Part shown: positions 35,201 through 46,129 of the stretch, one piece after another
How the letters are laid out: the number at the start of each line of letters is the position of its first letter
How positions within the stretch are numbered: the stretch's first letter is position 1
Assembly (NCBI RefSeq): GCF_019112545.1
Contig: NW_025064886.1
Span: 1,647,059-1,711,058, forward strand
Direction of reading: 5' to 3'
DNA from: Guyanagaster necrorhizus
Lineage: Eukaryota > Basidiomycota > Agaricomycetes > Agaricales > Physalacriaceae
Length of the DNA stretch: 64,000 nucleotides
Notes under the pieces: generated by a model
Told to the model about the DNA's origin: nothing
Databases searched by the model: none
What the model saw: the letters and a program-made list of their open reading frames with translations, nothing else
Program-made: the position numbers and the translations under genes

Positions 35201-36185
35201 TGATAGCCTGCTCAATGGAACTGACATCTGAGGGGTGGGCAAAAATCTTACAAGATGAGGTTTATGCCAAGTATGGCATGCTCCAGGTAGTCATCTTGGA
35301 TAGGAGACCATAATTTGTCTCCAAGTTTTTAGATGACCTTTACCACCTTCTAAACATCAAATGCAATGTCTCAACCACCTACCATCCACAAACTGATGGG
35401 CAAACCAAGCGTGCAAACCAAGAAATCAAAAAATACCTATGCTTGTTCATCAACTATCGACAAGACGATTGGATGGAATAGCTGACCCTTGCCATCTTCT
35501 AATACAATAACCGAATTCACTCAGTGACTGGGAAAACTCTATTTTTCATCAATTACAGGAGACACTCAAATGTCACACAAATGGAACAGCATCAGACTAC
35601 AACCCCTGCATCCACAGACTTCATCATGACAATGACAAAAATTCACACAGAAACTAAGACAGCCCTCGAAAAAGCTGCCACAATCATGAAAACTCAGTAT
35701 GACAAACATTGCTAATCAGCTAGAGAATACTCCAACAATGACAAAGTCTGGCTGGATACCACCAACCTCCATCTACCATAACCCAAACACAAATTGGCAG
35801 ACAAAAGGACTGGCCCCTTTTCCATTATCTCAAAAGTAGGGGCTAGCACCTATAAACTTTGACTACCCACAGTTTGGAAGATTCACAATGTCTTTAATGA
35901 GACATTATTAACACCTTATATCACACCAGCTTTCCTCAACCAAGAACAACTATTACCTCCACCTCCTGACCTTATTGATGACAAAGAACATTATGAAGTC
36001 AATCAAGTTTTGAATCACAAACTATGAAAAATCAGGGCAAAAGAGGGTGGAATGATGACCACAGTCAATTACCTGATCAGTTGGAAGGACTACAGACCAG
36101 AATCCAACCAGTGGGTTAACAAGAAGCTTATGAATGCTGATGGAGCCATACATGCCTATGAAATATCTCTAAATTAAGCTATCAG
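32276..36185 (+). pseudogene. TE5 pol: protease, RT, RNase H, integrase, chromodomain
   Basis: The protease block LINSGCTRSSIN (about 32,786) has Asn for the catalytic Asp. RT at about 33,400-34,130 has FFFIKKKDSK and an intact YLDD (IIYLDDILIIS, 33,843-33,875). RNase H is at about 34,200-34,650 (YTLHHKIGTANKKADLLS). The integrase zinc region is at 34,800-35,045. The integrase core from 35,110 has Asn for the first Asp (ISINMIT), keeps the second (VILDRRP, about 35,295) and the Glu (NQEIKKYL, about 35,425). The chromodomain is at about 36,060-36,170 (YLISWKDYRPESNQWV). Confidence 0.8.
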
Positions 36186-36210
36186 GACAATAGTCTTAAG
36201 GAGGGGGTAA

Positions 36211-36676
36211 TGTTATGATTTTCTATTCTTTTTCCAAGACTTGACCCCTATTTATGCTTTGTCAGGACACTAGAACAAGTGCTTGAGACCATGGAATAAG
36301 GCTTAGTCATTACAACTAGCCCAGTCCATCATTGTCTTTTGATGCAACAGTGTTGCTTAATGACACACAATCAGCCTTTTATATATGGTAATGACACTCC
36401 AGGACAATGAGCACAGAAACAGAGAGATATACAATAAGTAGGTAGTATTATTAGCAGATCTTGTACAGTATTTAAGGAGCTTGCTCTCACTGGTAAATTC
36501 TCAGCTTTGAGCTAAAGTTTATTCCATCTTATTCTACTCTTGAGCTAGTCACACAAAGCCTTGAAGCACAGGGAGTCAATGCCAAGTACATATAGTGAAC
36601 TCTAATGGAAGGCCTGAATGTGAAGCCATGTTAGTTTATCATGTGCTTGTTGATCACATGCAGCTTGAGCCTAACA
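36211..36676 (+). repeat. TE5 3' LTR (466 bp)
   Basis: Preceded by the purine tract AAGGAGGGGGTAA. It has the same length as the 5' LTR, and the differences are almost all transitions, several of them TG in one copy and CA in the other. TATTTAAGGAG and AGCTTTGAGCTAA (from 36,503) are kept. Confidence 0.9.
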
Positions 36677-36818
36677 GTATCTGGCTTCCAATAATTTGTC
36701 TATAAGTTCAGAAATTAGTGGGAGTGAGTAATGATTCTTGATAATTAGATCATTCAGCTTCTGATAATCTTAGACTGATTATAATCTTCTGTCTTTTTTC
36801 TTGACAGAAAAGAAAGGA
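36677..36818 (-). pseudogene. Scrap of gypsy reverse transcriptase, minus strand
   Basis: The minus strand reads a short RT piece equivalent to TE5 33,505-33,640: FCQEKRQ for FIKKKDS, RLSEAE for YQRLNK and LLEARY-like for LRGTKY. It lies between the TE5 3' LTR and the second copia piece and probably comes from another gypsy element of the same family in opposite orientation. Confidence 0.6.
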
Positions 36819-37680
36819 CTATCAGGCAATATTACCATACTAGTGTTAGATCTCTGATATAATAGATCTCAGCCTGATATTGCACACACTGTCACTGAAT
36901 TAAGCAAATATGTGCAGAATCCAGCTGCTGAGCATGTCACAGCCTTGAAGTGAGTTTTCTGCTATCTGAAGAGGACTCTAAACTTTGGAATCATATATAG
37001 AGAGACTATAAATAAACTGATATCTTATTCAGATTCAGACTGGAGAGAAGACAAAACAGATAGAAGATCAACATTTGGTTATGTCTGTACATATACAGAG
37101 GGAGCTGTTACTTGAAGCTCAAAGAAACAGCCCACTGTAGCCTTATCCACTATAGAAGCAGAGTATATGGCCCTTGCACATACAATCCAAGTAATTTAGC
37201 TACAAGCACTCTTAACTGATAGTGCAACTATCATTTTTATCAACAATCAATCAGCAATCAAATTTGCTGAAAACCCTGTATTCCATGTAAAATTGAAGCA
37301 TATAGATATATGGCATCACTTTGTTCATGAGTGCATAGCTTCAAATGAAGTCAAAGTTCAGCACTGCACATCAGAGGAGAATTTAGCAGATATATTCACT
37401 AAAGGTCTATCAAGACCATTATATGAGTATCTATCTGCAGGTATTCTAGAAACTCAGAATTGAGGGGAAGTGTTGGAATAGCAATCCCAAGCAAGTATGA
37501 GAATGTACTCAAAGACATTACATCAATCAGCAGCAGCTGATTTAGACTGTGATTAGGACTTATATAGTAATTCATAGAAAATTCTTAAAGTAGTATAAAA
37601 TGTATATAAGTATAATGTCTCTCTCTTGAGAGGCTAATTAATCAATCCTCTGTATGCTACTCTCTTCTGTACTTGCAACA
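36819..37680 (+). mobile_element. Copia element 2, 3' end with LTR
   Basis: Text from 36,819 parallels copia 1 from 27,750: the RT end (VTELSKYVQN), then RNase H to about 37,465, a purine tract (TTGAGGGGAAG) and the LTR. Everything 5' of the RT end is replaced by the gypsy scrap. It is a second copy of the copia 1 family, also with stops. Confidence 0.78.
37471..37680 (+). repeat. Copia 2 LTR (210 bp)
   Basis: Starts TGTTGGAATAGC and ends TTGCAACA, giving a short inverted TGTTG...CAACA terminus. A TATATAAG motif lies near 37,602. The 3' boundary is inferred from these terminal bases only, since no second complete LTR is present. Confidence 0.65.
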
Positions 37681-38540
37681 CTTTGGTTCTGCATAAATCT
37701 ATAAATGCATATAGTTTTGGTGTCTTCTGACTATATGCACTTTGAGATAGTCAACTGTACTGTTAGGAATGTGCCAATAGAGAAGAGACTGAATATATAC
37801 AATGGGAGCAATAGAGTGTGTGGGCCTTGATGAAGCTATTAGCAATGTCACCTCTGGGTCAAAGCCTTAAAATAGATACAGGCAGAGATCCATGAAGTGA
37901 TAGAAGGAGTTAGTCCTACAGAGTCAGAGGTCCATGGACTGGAGATGATAGTTTGACTTGAAGGTCAAACAGAAGAGAGAGAGTTGGCTAATCCAAGTTG
38001 ATATTTGAACTGAGGTATGTACAAATAATTCTACAGCTTATATACTAGTGCAGAGTCCAAGGAATCATGTTTTAGAGATAGAGCCTATGTCTGGAATATT
38101 GTAGCTAGAGGATTCAGGATTCTGAGGACTCTAATATACACCTATTTACTACTGTGATGGAGTATAGATGTGATAAATTAGAGAGATGAAATTAGTAGGT
38201 GAAATATAGAATGGAATATAAAATAGAAACCAGGAAATGAAGTCTGACAGAGTCCAATCAAATGTGGAGTTGGATGATGGAAGTTGAGCTGGAATCAGAA
38301 GTCTGCAGCACACTTGTTACAATATTGTTTGACACTCATATAGATTCCTGCCAATTCAGAACATGAGACACACAGCCTTATATGTATGTATGCACAAGGC
38401 CAGTGGCAATTATGGGTATATGATGGGACAGGTGCTTGATATGTGATAGGTATTTAGCTAGCCATTGTAGATAGCAAGTAAGCAGATGAATATAATTTTT
38501 ATTGATTGCCATTGACAAACAATGATATACACTGATAGTA
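37681..38540. other. AT-rich CpG-free stretch without recognised genes
   Basis: About 860 bp of CpG-free sequence beyond the copia LTR. No domain, LTR end or long frame was recognised. It shares the mutational signature of the transposon nest, so it is probably older repeat sequence. The first CpG to its right is at about 38,551, marking a sharp change in base composition. Confidence 0.5.
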
Positions 38541-40202
38541 GTCTGTGGGTATCGAGGGCCATCCATTGGTCGCAACTGAAATGCCATGGGATGCCCCATT
38601 CTTAGATAACTACTGTTTCTGGTTGATTTGTCAACCAGCATCAACCAAGCCCATCGACTTTCGACTGGGGTTGAAGTCGCAATCCTCCGGGTGCATGCCA
38701 GTCAGTACTATTCCTGTCACTGGATTTAACTTGGCTGGATAATTGGAGCGATTCTAAGCTACTACTTGCTTTTGTCCACGGAGTAAGATTTCATTCTGAC
38801 AGAGGGTGCCATACTGATATACATGTCTACTTTTCTTCTTCGTTGGGGAGTGAACACTGTATGAAATAGATGAAGGGTGAAAGCAACGAAAGCCTTTGAG
38901 TGGTTGGCTTTGAATAAAATTGCATGGAGAGGACACATCTTGTGCACTCACCATTTAGTCGGACGATGCATATTTCCTAGGTGGAAGCAAGCAGTATGGA
39001 TCAATCGGTTCTGTAGTATATCGCGGTTACGCATGTTTGGTTCGATCGTATCAGATCTTGGATCTTGCACCACGGATTGACAACCCTGCTTTAGGCCAAG
39101 TACCTCCCAGACCGATATTTGAATCCATGCGAGAGATGAAAAAAAAGAGCAGAAAAATATGTCTTATGCAGTTAGTCCACCGGCAACTAGTATGGGTTTA
39201 ATGTAAAAGGTAGATGCCATTCGCTGTTTTGTTATGCAGCCGAATGAAGGACGCCGCCTCGCTTGTATGCTGTTTACTTTGCAATGAATTGAACTTTCAG
39301 GGTATCAAGTCTTATGCTAGCAAGTCCTCGGATTTCGAAGTCAGATTTTTGCCGCTGAAACGATTCTAACCCAATGAGACGCCGGGGATTGATTCGTATA
39401 AACCTGTAACGGCCACGTTTCCCCACGAACCTTCCTTCCCTGCTTCTAGAATAACATGGTCAATAATACCTAATGCCCATCCTTCACCTACTCAAGAAGA
39501 AGCTAAGGGTTTTAGTTCTCGCCTCTATCGGTACCTTCGTCCGAACCTCTTTAAATGCATGTGTGCGCGTCGAGCCGGGCCATGGATCCACGAGTTTGGC
39601 CTACTGTACAAAAATTCCACTTTTTCGCGGGCCCCCTACGACCCCGCTCCAACACGGTTTGACGAGGCTATGCGACGGGGTTATTCTCGTCCCAGTATTC
39701 AGACCCCCAACAAAGAGCTATTCTCAGTGTTCTGCCGTGGACGTCGGATAGACCCTACTATACACGCAAAGCCCAGGATGCAAGCGTGTATAGCTCACCC
39801 CGTTCATGCCGCTGCTTGATTCGGCAGTAATGTAGCTCCACTATTAGACGTGACGTATGGTCCAGAGAGGAAGACTGCGGGGGAGCAACGGAAGGGCTAG
39901 TAGGCCCTAGGATGCCCGGCTAGGTGACCGGCTTGAATGTAGATGTGAAGGGAAGGAGTACGCTACCCACTGAGATGTCTCGTATGAAGAAATTAAAAGG
40001 CGAGGCGGGACTGTGCGTGTGCTGGCGTGGAACCAGTCATAGAAGAGGGTGTGGGGCAGGAGAGTAGTAGGCGTCGAGCATGTGGTATTTTCTCGGTCGA
40101 CGGGGAAACAAGCATATGGTTGATCCCCTTCCTTCGAGTTGTTCAATGACTCGTCACCCCGAGCAACACGGCCCTGGAGACCAAACATTCGGTAGGCCTA
40201 CT
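38541..40202. other. Gene-poor stretch with normal CpG content
   Basis: CpG is common from here on. Several open frames of 60-93 codons exist on both strands (for example 39,473-39,751 plus and 39,907-40,188 minus), but none shows a motif, a credible start context or joinable exons. No gene is supported. Confidence 0.4.
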
Positions 40203-41600
40203 CGGTCCCGCGACAGAAGTAGGTTGTGAATCACAGAGAAGATACATTATATTACTCCTGAGTCAGTTAGTACTTGGGATGGTCGGTAGCGAGAATCATC
40301 CATCAGGCTCGGTCTCCCTCAAAAGCTCAGTATTCAGTTCTAGATGTTTTTCACCACCATCACCACCGACGTCTTCACCCTGGTGCGTACCCTCACTCTC
40401 TCCCCTACGAAATGATGCTCTATCGACATCGCCCAACGTATCCGTGTGATGAAAAAAAATACACGACTGACTTATTTTTTGCTCATCGTTCCCGTTTTTA
40501 TTTTTTTGGCTTACCCGCTTTGAACTCCATCACAGGCAGGGAGGAACTTTAGTGATGAGGGGACGTATAATTACGGTGCGCACTTGTCAACGTTTTCTAT
40601 CCAGCGTTTAATGGATATTTATTTGGAAGCTCTGTTGCAATTATCCTTCACCCATCACATACAGGACGTGGGGGCCAGGACTTTCATTACGGAAGGGATC
40701 GTAGGTGTCAGAGTGGAGGCTATTCACGACTCACGGTATCATGGACACCTGAGTAGACGTGAGGTCGTTCACGTGTGTAAAAGCCATGGATATGAAGGGG
40801 GTCAAGCACTCGGGTTCGACTCGGAGGATGGGCGTCACACAGGCGCGTTGGACGATGCCGATAAAGCATTTAGGAGAGAACAGAGTAAAGATACTCACCA
40901 AAATGAAAATACCAGATCTGAATACAAGTCTTTCGCGGAAAGAGAGATAAAATACGACTGACCAACCTTTCGTCATCGTTCGATTGTTCATGTTTTGCTC
41001 ACCTGCTACCATTTTCAAGCCTCAGTAAACCCACCCGGTCCCGCGACATGAATACACATCATTCCCGAGCCAGTCGATACTTGTCGGCAGCGAGAATAAT
41101 CCGTCAGACTCTCGCTCTCCCTCGTTGAAAGCTGAATCGTATTCAATTTCAGTCCTGCACCGCCACTACCAATGATGCCGGTGAGTAAATTCATTTTTAC
41201 TGTCCCCCTACATTGAATGATGCGTCATCGATATCGTCCAACATGCCTGCCTGTCTGACGAAAAACAAACACAGCTGATCAGTTTTCTCTCATCGTTCGA
41301 GCGGTTCATGTTTTGCTTACTCGCTTTGCAGAGGTCCATTCTGAGGTTTGGACGTATACTTATTGTGCGTTTGTAATACTTCATACCCCGACGCCTAATG
41401 AACCTTTCAAAGAAAGACTCCAAGTGTGCGACACGAATCCTTCGCACGAGGACATGTCGATATCAGAGACGATTTTGAGAAGAAAAGACAACGCAGACGT
41501 CAGAGTGGTGACTCATGGCACTCCAGCCGCGCACCTGGGCTGCGAATACGGGAATTGGATAGGAGGACGTCCGGTTTGTTGGGTACGATTCCTTTTTGCG
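40203..41600 (+). repeat. Diverged tandem duplication, unit about 0.8 kb
   Basis: CGGTCCCGCGACA occurs at 40,203 and 41,036, followed by parallel text to about 40,840 and 41,600: AGCGAGAAT, a CACCACC/CGCCACT block, ATGATGC...CGACATCG, GGACGTATA at 40,561 and 41,350, then GTCAGAGTGG. A 60-bp sub-block (TCATCGTTC...TTTGCTTAC) appears a third time at about 40,957-41,011. Some blocks end in TTTGCAG like intron ends, so this may be a decayed duplicated gene. The encoded protein was not recognised. Confidence 0.55.
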
Positions 41601-42019
41601 ACAATCCATATCCAGCGCCTGATTCGGAAAAAATCCTCACCAGTCTCCGCGCTACGCTATCCAAAGAGAACATCGGCTTTGGCCATCGGGATATGCAATC
41701 ACTCGTGTCGAGGTGTACGGTGTCATGCATTCCATAGAAAGATGCAATCCTTCTTTGGCATCTGCATTCACCCCACTTGACATTCTTTTCCCTGCTTCAC
41801 CCAGCTGACGCTCCCCCATCTCGGTTCGTGGGTTCATCACACCCGACTACCTCCATGTCGACTCTTCTCTGATGATGCCGTCTGACATCCAACCCCGATG
41901 CTCACCAGCCTTGCTCCTCACTCTGTACTCTCCCGCTTTGCAGGGGAAAGGGGGTTGTTGAGTGTGCCAACTCCAATGGGCGTTCCCTGTTTAAACTCTA
42001 CACACCGGGCGACGATATG

Positions 42020-42256
42020 CTCGACCTTGCGACGTCGGGCAGCACTAATATAGAACAGCTATTAGCTATAATGTTGAAGGGCTCAACGATCATGACTTAC
42101 GCTCGAACAGAGTACACATTGTCTAGTAGGTGGGTCGAAACGTAGAAACCGATGAAGCCTGTGCCTCCGGTAACCTATTGTAATGATTAACAGGAGAAGG
42201 GCCGAGATGACATCGATCGGAGTCCTAACGAAGATCAGCTTCGAGCTCGAGGACAT
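42020..42256 (-). pseudogene. 5' relic of an SDR/DFR-like reductase gene
   Basis: The minus strand from 42,256 encodes MSSSSKLIF (42,230-42,256), a 55-bp intron, then VTGGTGFIGFYVSTHLLDN... (42,101-42,174), another intron (42,045-42,100) and a few codons of a third exon (AARRRKVE). Exon 1 (27 nt), exon 2 (74 nt) and the intron phases equal those of the intact gene at 44,702-46,080. After about 40 codons similarity fades and a stop follows. The remnant holds only the start of the NAD(P)-binding Rossmann fold and is best seen as a truncated tandem duplicate. Confidence 0.75.
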
Positions 42257-42581
42257 AATTTCTTGAGCCCGTTGATATGAGGAAAGAAAGATCAAAGTGA
42301 ACGCCGTTTATCGGGTCCTAGCTTTACGCAAGCTGGTGCGGGTATTTTGTAACGGATTAGGTCTATAGAAATGGCTTTGTAAGGTCCAGGTTGGCCATAC
42401 TTTTGCGTAGAAATGACGACAGGGCTCAGAGCAAATACGTCCGTGGCTTCGAACATGCGACGTATAATTATCGGCATCGGAACTGTCGGCTATTTCAATG
42501 TTAGAAATCATTTATTTAAAATATAAATACAGATTGTACTTACACCCATAGTGCAAGGTAAAAACACAGCTCGAAATGGCA

Positions 42582-44228
42582 CTACGCAGAATTTGACGTT
42601 TCTTCTCCACTATCCCTTCCAACAACCCACTTGATTACCTTCCGAACCTTCCTCCCCGCACACATCACCTTCCCAACAAACCACCAGGCGCCGAACACTA
42701 AGAACTGCAATGACATCAACATTCCCACTACAAAGGACATGATCAGCAACCCTGCCGGCCACACCGTCCATGCGACCACACCCAAAAATCCCATCAACGT
42801 CAGCCCCGACAACAGCATACATATGATTGGCACCCTCGCCGACAATGAGAAGAAGAAATATGAGTCAAACATGTCCCTGGAACGCGTGCGAGCGGTTTCA
42901 AGTGGGACAAAGTTATAGCGGAAGATAAACCAAGCATCACAAAAGATCCCGAGGCCACAGGCTGTGGAAGACATGGCGATAAAGGACTGGGCGATGGGGT
43001 TGATGATGAAGAGAGAACCGGGAGAGATAGAGAAAACAGCGGTGTCGACGCTGTAGGCAGCTATGTCAGTATGGCTGCCACGAAGGGTCTAGGAAAGGAG
43101 ACGTACGCAGCCAATGCGGTGAGGAGGCCACCGACGTATGACCACTCCATTTGCTGTCGCGAGAATGCCCGCTCGTAGTGGGATTCATCTCTCAGCTCAG
43201 CATACATCGTGAAAGACGCGACAATACGCTGCATGACGCCCATGGCAGGGAGGTCCGGAGGCTTTTCGGTTTCTGAATACTGGGGTAGGATAGGTGGGGC
43301 ACTGTTGAGGTACGCTTCATCTGTGAGAAGGGGCGCCATCTCGTCATCCGAGTCTATCATATAAGGCTGCAAACGTCTTTTGAGTTCCTGCTCAGTGGGA
43401 GGCGGTAGAATGATGGCGTCGTCATGACCTTCGCTTCTAGGTGTAGAAGGTATGCTATCCGAGCAACATGCTGCGAGGTGTTCAGTATCGAAATAAGTGA
43501 AGTAAACCTTTTTTCCTCACATAAGCTGTCGTCATCAGAAGGTTGTTCTTCGTAGTGTAGCTTGGCCGTTGATGGTAGTCGTACACGGAGAGACAGCTTA
43601 GGCCACACCCCTAAGCGAGCGCCTTTGAGGCGTTTGGTGTTGGAGGATAGAGTGTTTAAACGAACGTCCAGGCCTAATTTCGTGAAGTCGGTAGCAAGGA
43701 GCACAAACAAGCATACTTACATTGTCCAGCCTCATTCTGTCCCTTTATCAGATCACCTAACATATAGCATGCGTTTGCGACGAGAATTTTCTTCCGTCCC
43801 TTCCTCTTCGATTGAGAGCGGTGCCAGACCTTGATGGAGATTTTGGACTGTAGAGAAACGTCATGACTACAGGGTGTTATAAATCAGACTGCGATAGCAC
43901 ATATGCACCCTTACATGTAGAAAACTTCCTTCTGGTTAGGATTTTGGCCATCGCTTCCCAAGGTCGTTTCATGGCACGGCGTCGCGTCGCAATCTACTGA
44001 ACCACCCTTGGACTCGACTTGTATAGTTATTATGGGACGCCATGATTTCTCTGGTCGTAAAAGGTGCAGGCCGCTACTTCGAAGAACTAGAAATCCCAGT
44101 ATACATTAATACAGCCGAATCCAGCGCGACCGTCAGTCGACACACCTGTGAAACACCAAGGTCTTCAAGGTTACTCCTGGTCAGCTACAACCATTTAAAA
44201 TGGTAAGAAGCAACTTGCTCTGGTTCAT
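42582..44228 (-). CDS. C2-domain protein with C-terminal membrane segments (446 aa)
   Basis: Six exons on the minus strand: 44,192-44,228, 43,915-44,086, 43,721-43,866, 43,521-43,673, 43,107-43,470 and 42,582-43,050. The sum is 447 codons, in frame throughout. Residues about 5-140 look like a C2 beta-sandwich: MNQSKLLLTIL, ESWRP-like start of strand 2, FYIHDVSLQSKISIKVWHRS. A linker rich in acidic and Ser residues follows. The last 160 residues carry about four hydrophobic segments, for example PIICMLLSGLTLMGFLGVVA. C2 domains bind membranes or partners, often with calcium, but the usual Asp cluster is not evident here. The first intron starts GTTGTA, a weak donor, so exon 1 is the least certain part. 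Confidence 0.75.
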
Positions 44229-44701
44229 TGATAGACATGTCTGCGAGAAAGTCAGCAGTAGAATGAACGCAAACGCGTGAGATCCTTACCAGAAAATAAA
44301 TGAGATAGATAAGCATTCACCAAGAAGCCTCGCTCCGCTGTCGGTATACGCTGTCAATAATGAGCACACCGTTGAGTAATAACAGTAAGGACCGAGAAGC
44401 TTGAGCGCTTCAGCAGCGACTAGGTAGACGTAGACCAAGTTAAAACGCTGACAGTTGTGAGGGGCACTGCCATGCTCATGGTATCCGGTCCGAGATCCGA
44501 CTGGCCCCTTTGCAACTTCGTCCCACTGGTGTTTGATAAATCAGATTCAAGTGCATCAACGCATACATAGTGACGGTCCGGAAAAGGTCCAAGTTTGTTA
44601 TGACGAGCCGTCAAGGTCTTCACTCATGACGAGAAAGTATGTCGTTAAGTGGTAGGAAGGGAAGAATAGATTTTTATGAAAGATAAATACAGTAAATCAC
44701 C

Positions 44702-46080
44702 TCATACCGGAACCTTGAATCCTTTCTCCTTCCACTGCCCTTCAATGAGAAGTAGACTATCCACAGCATCCAAGACCGTCTTTTCCCATGCAATGAACGA
44801 ATCCGCCTTCAATCCAAGCACATGTTCTAGCCTTTCCCAGTTTAACGGGAGGGTGTACGAAGGCCATTCCGGTGCATGACTCCCATCTGCGAGACGATCC
44901 TTGAGTTCGGGGCGCTCCTTCGCGATAATAGCGAGCGCATCCTTGTACGAAGACTGGTAGGGGGAGCATATAGCCAATCTCTTCCGTCCTACCTCGGAGG
45001 ATGGCCGGGATTCCAGAGCAAGGACATGCGCCCTAGCTACATCACGGACATCGATAGCACCCGGTAGAGAAGGAAAAGTGGTCGGAGAAGGTCGGAGAAG
45101 TGCGTAAAGATATTCATTGGTAGATAGTGCGCTGAGATTCGGCTCAGATATAAGGAGCTCGAAACCTGGAGCAATGGGTCCAAAATTGAACGGAGGTCCG
45201 ACTACGTGATAATCCATGAGTTCCAATTACACTGTATATGATGCTGGCAGCCGAACGCACTGAGCGTAAGATCGATTTCGGGATGACTCTCCGCAAACTC
45301 AACAACGGCCATGTCGGAGTATTTCTTTTCGGCTACATATACATGGAACGGCACTCCAGAAGCTATAGCTTCCTCCTTGGTGATGGCATTCCAATCTGCC
45401 CTTTTTTTTAAGAATGAATAGTCCAAGAATGTAAAAAGACCGACCATCTACACCAAATGGCCCTACCGGAGTAGGATATGAGACGACGGAACTTGTAGTA
45501 ACGACTCTAGGAACATTAGCCTTTACGGCCTCGCGTATAATGTGAAGAGAGCCATCAATACTAATCTGTAACGTCGGGTGTGTCAGCAGACTCGATGCGT
45601 CAAAGTACGGACCACTCACTCGAAGAGCTGTCTCTGGGTCAACCCGACCTGGTAGAGGCGCTGCAGAATGAATGATAGCGTCTACTCCTACGGGAATCTG
45701 AGAACGGATAATATAAAATGACACATGAAGGAGCTTACCTTTTAAATGTTGACTTAAATCACCCGAAGAGACATCGGGAACCTCAATAACTTCGAATTTC
45801 TCACCGTAGTTAACGGAAAGAGCTTTCTTCAGGATGTTGACTTTCGGTCCTCGAGCCGCACTAATAAGTAACGATAGTTCCTAGAAGAATGAAACCTTAG
45901 ATAAACAATACGCACGCCTTAACGAAGTAGCCCTTATCCAGCAACTGGGTCAAGATGTGGAATCCGATGAAACCGGTACCCCCGGTGACCTGTTTAACAT
46001 GTAAGATATACGACAACTCGGGAGAAGGGGTCAGTCAGATGGGGAATACTCACAAAAATTAGCTTTGAACTAGAGGACAT
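44702..46080 (-). CDS. NAD(P)-dependent epimerase / dihydroflavonol-4-reductase-like SDR (348 aa)
   Basis: Seven exons on the minus strand: 46,054-46,080, 45,916-45,989, 45,739-45,860, 45,620-45,687, 45,445-45,565, 45,261-45,395 and 44,702-45,201 (349 codons). The N-terminus MSSSSKLIFVTGGTGFIGF has the extended-SDR motif GxxGxxG at residues 12-18. VVTTSSVVSY holds the catalytic Ser region, and YVAEK (157-161) is the YxxxK catalytic pair. PPFNFGPI and DVRDVARAHVLALE are typical of the DFR/aldehyde reductase branch. It probably reduces a carbonyl or aldehyde with NADPH in the cytosol; the substrate is unknown. A TATAAGAG box lies about 45 bp upstream. A truncated paralogue lies at 42,020-42,256. 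It could act with the nearby terpene genes. Confidence 0.88.
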
Positions 46081-46121
46081 GATGGAAATGAAAAGACGAT
46101 GTATGATGTTGCTGTTGGCTC

Positions 46122-46129
46122 TCTTATAG
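46122..46129 (-). promoter_or_regulatory. TATA-like box of the SDR gene
   Basis: On the minus strand TATAAGAG lies about 42-49 nt upstream of the ATG at 46,080. Position and sequence fit a core promoter; no other support. Confidence 0.4.

Larger units (their letters stand above)
28506..36676 (+). mobile_element. TE5: near full-length Ty3/gypsy chromovirus (8.2 kb)
   Basis: LTRs of 466 bp lie at 28,506-28,971 and 36,211-36,676. Uninterrupted by other elements, it carries a very long gag, protease, RT, RNase H, integrase and chromodomain. It keeps more CpG than the other copies and an intact RT YLDD, so it is probably the youngest. Its flanks do not match each other: copia LTR to the left, a minus-strand gypsy RT scrap to the right, no target duplication. 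Many stops make it inactive. Confidence 0.87.

Noticed and set aside
28506..36676. TE5 as an active retrotransposon
   Set aside because: Despite equal-length LTRs and an intact YLDD, gag and pol carry many stops, two zinc-knuckle Cys are lost, and the protease and first integrase Asp are Asn.
42631..42918. Plus-strand open frame of 95 codons
   Set aside because: Antisense shadow of the last exon of the C2/membrane protein gene.
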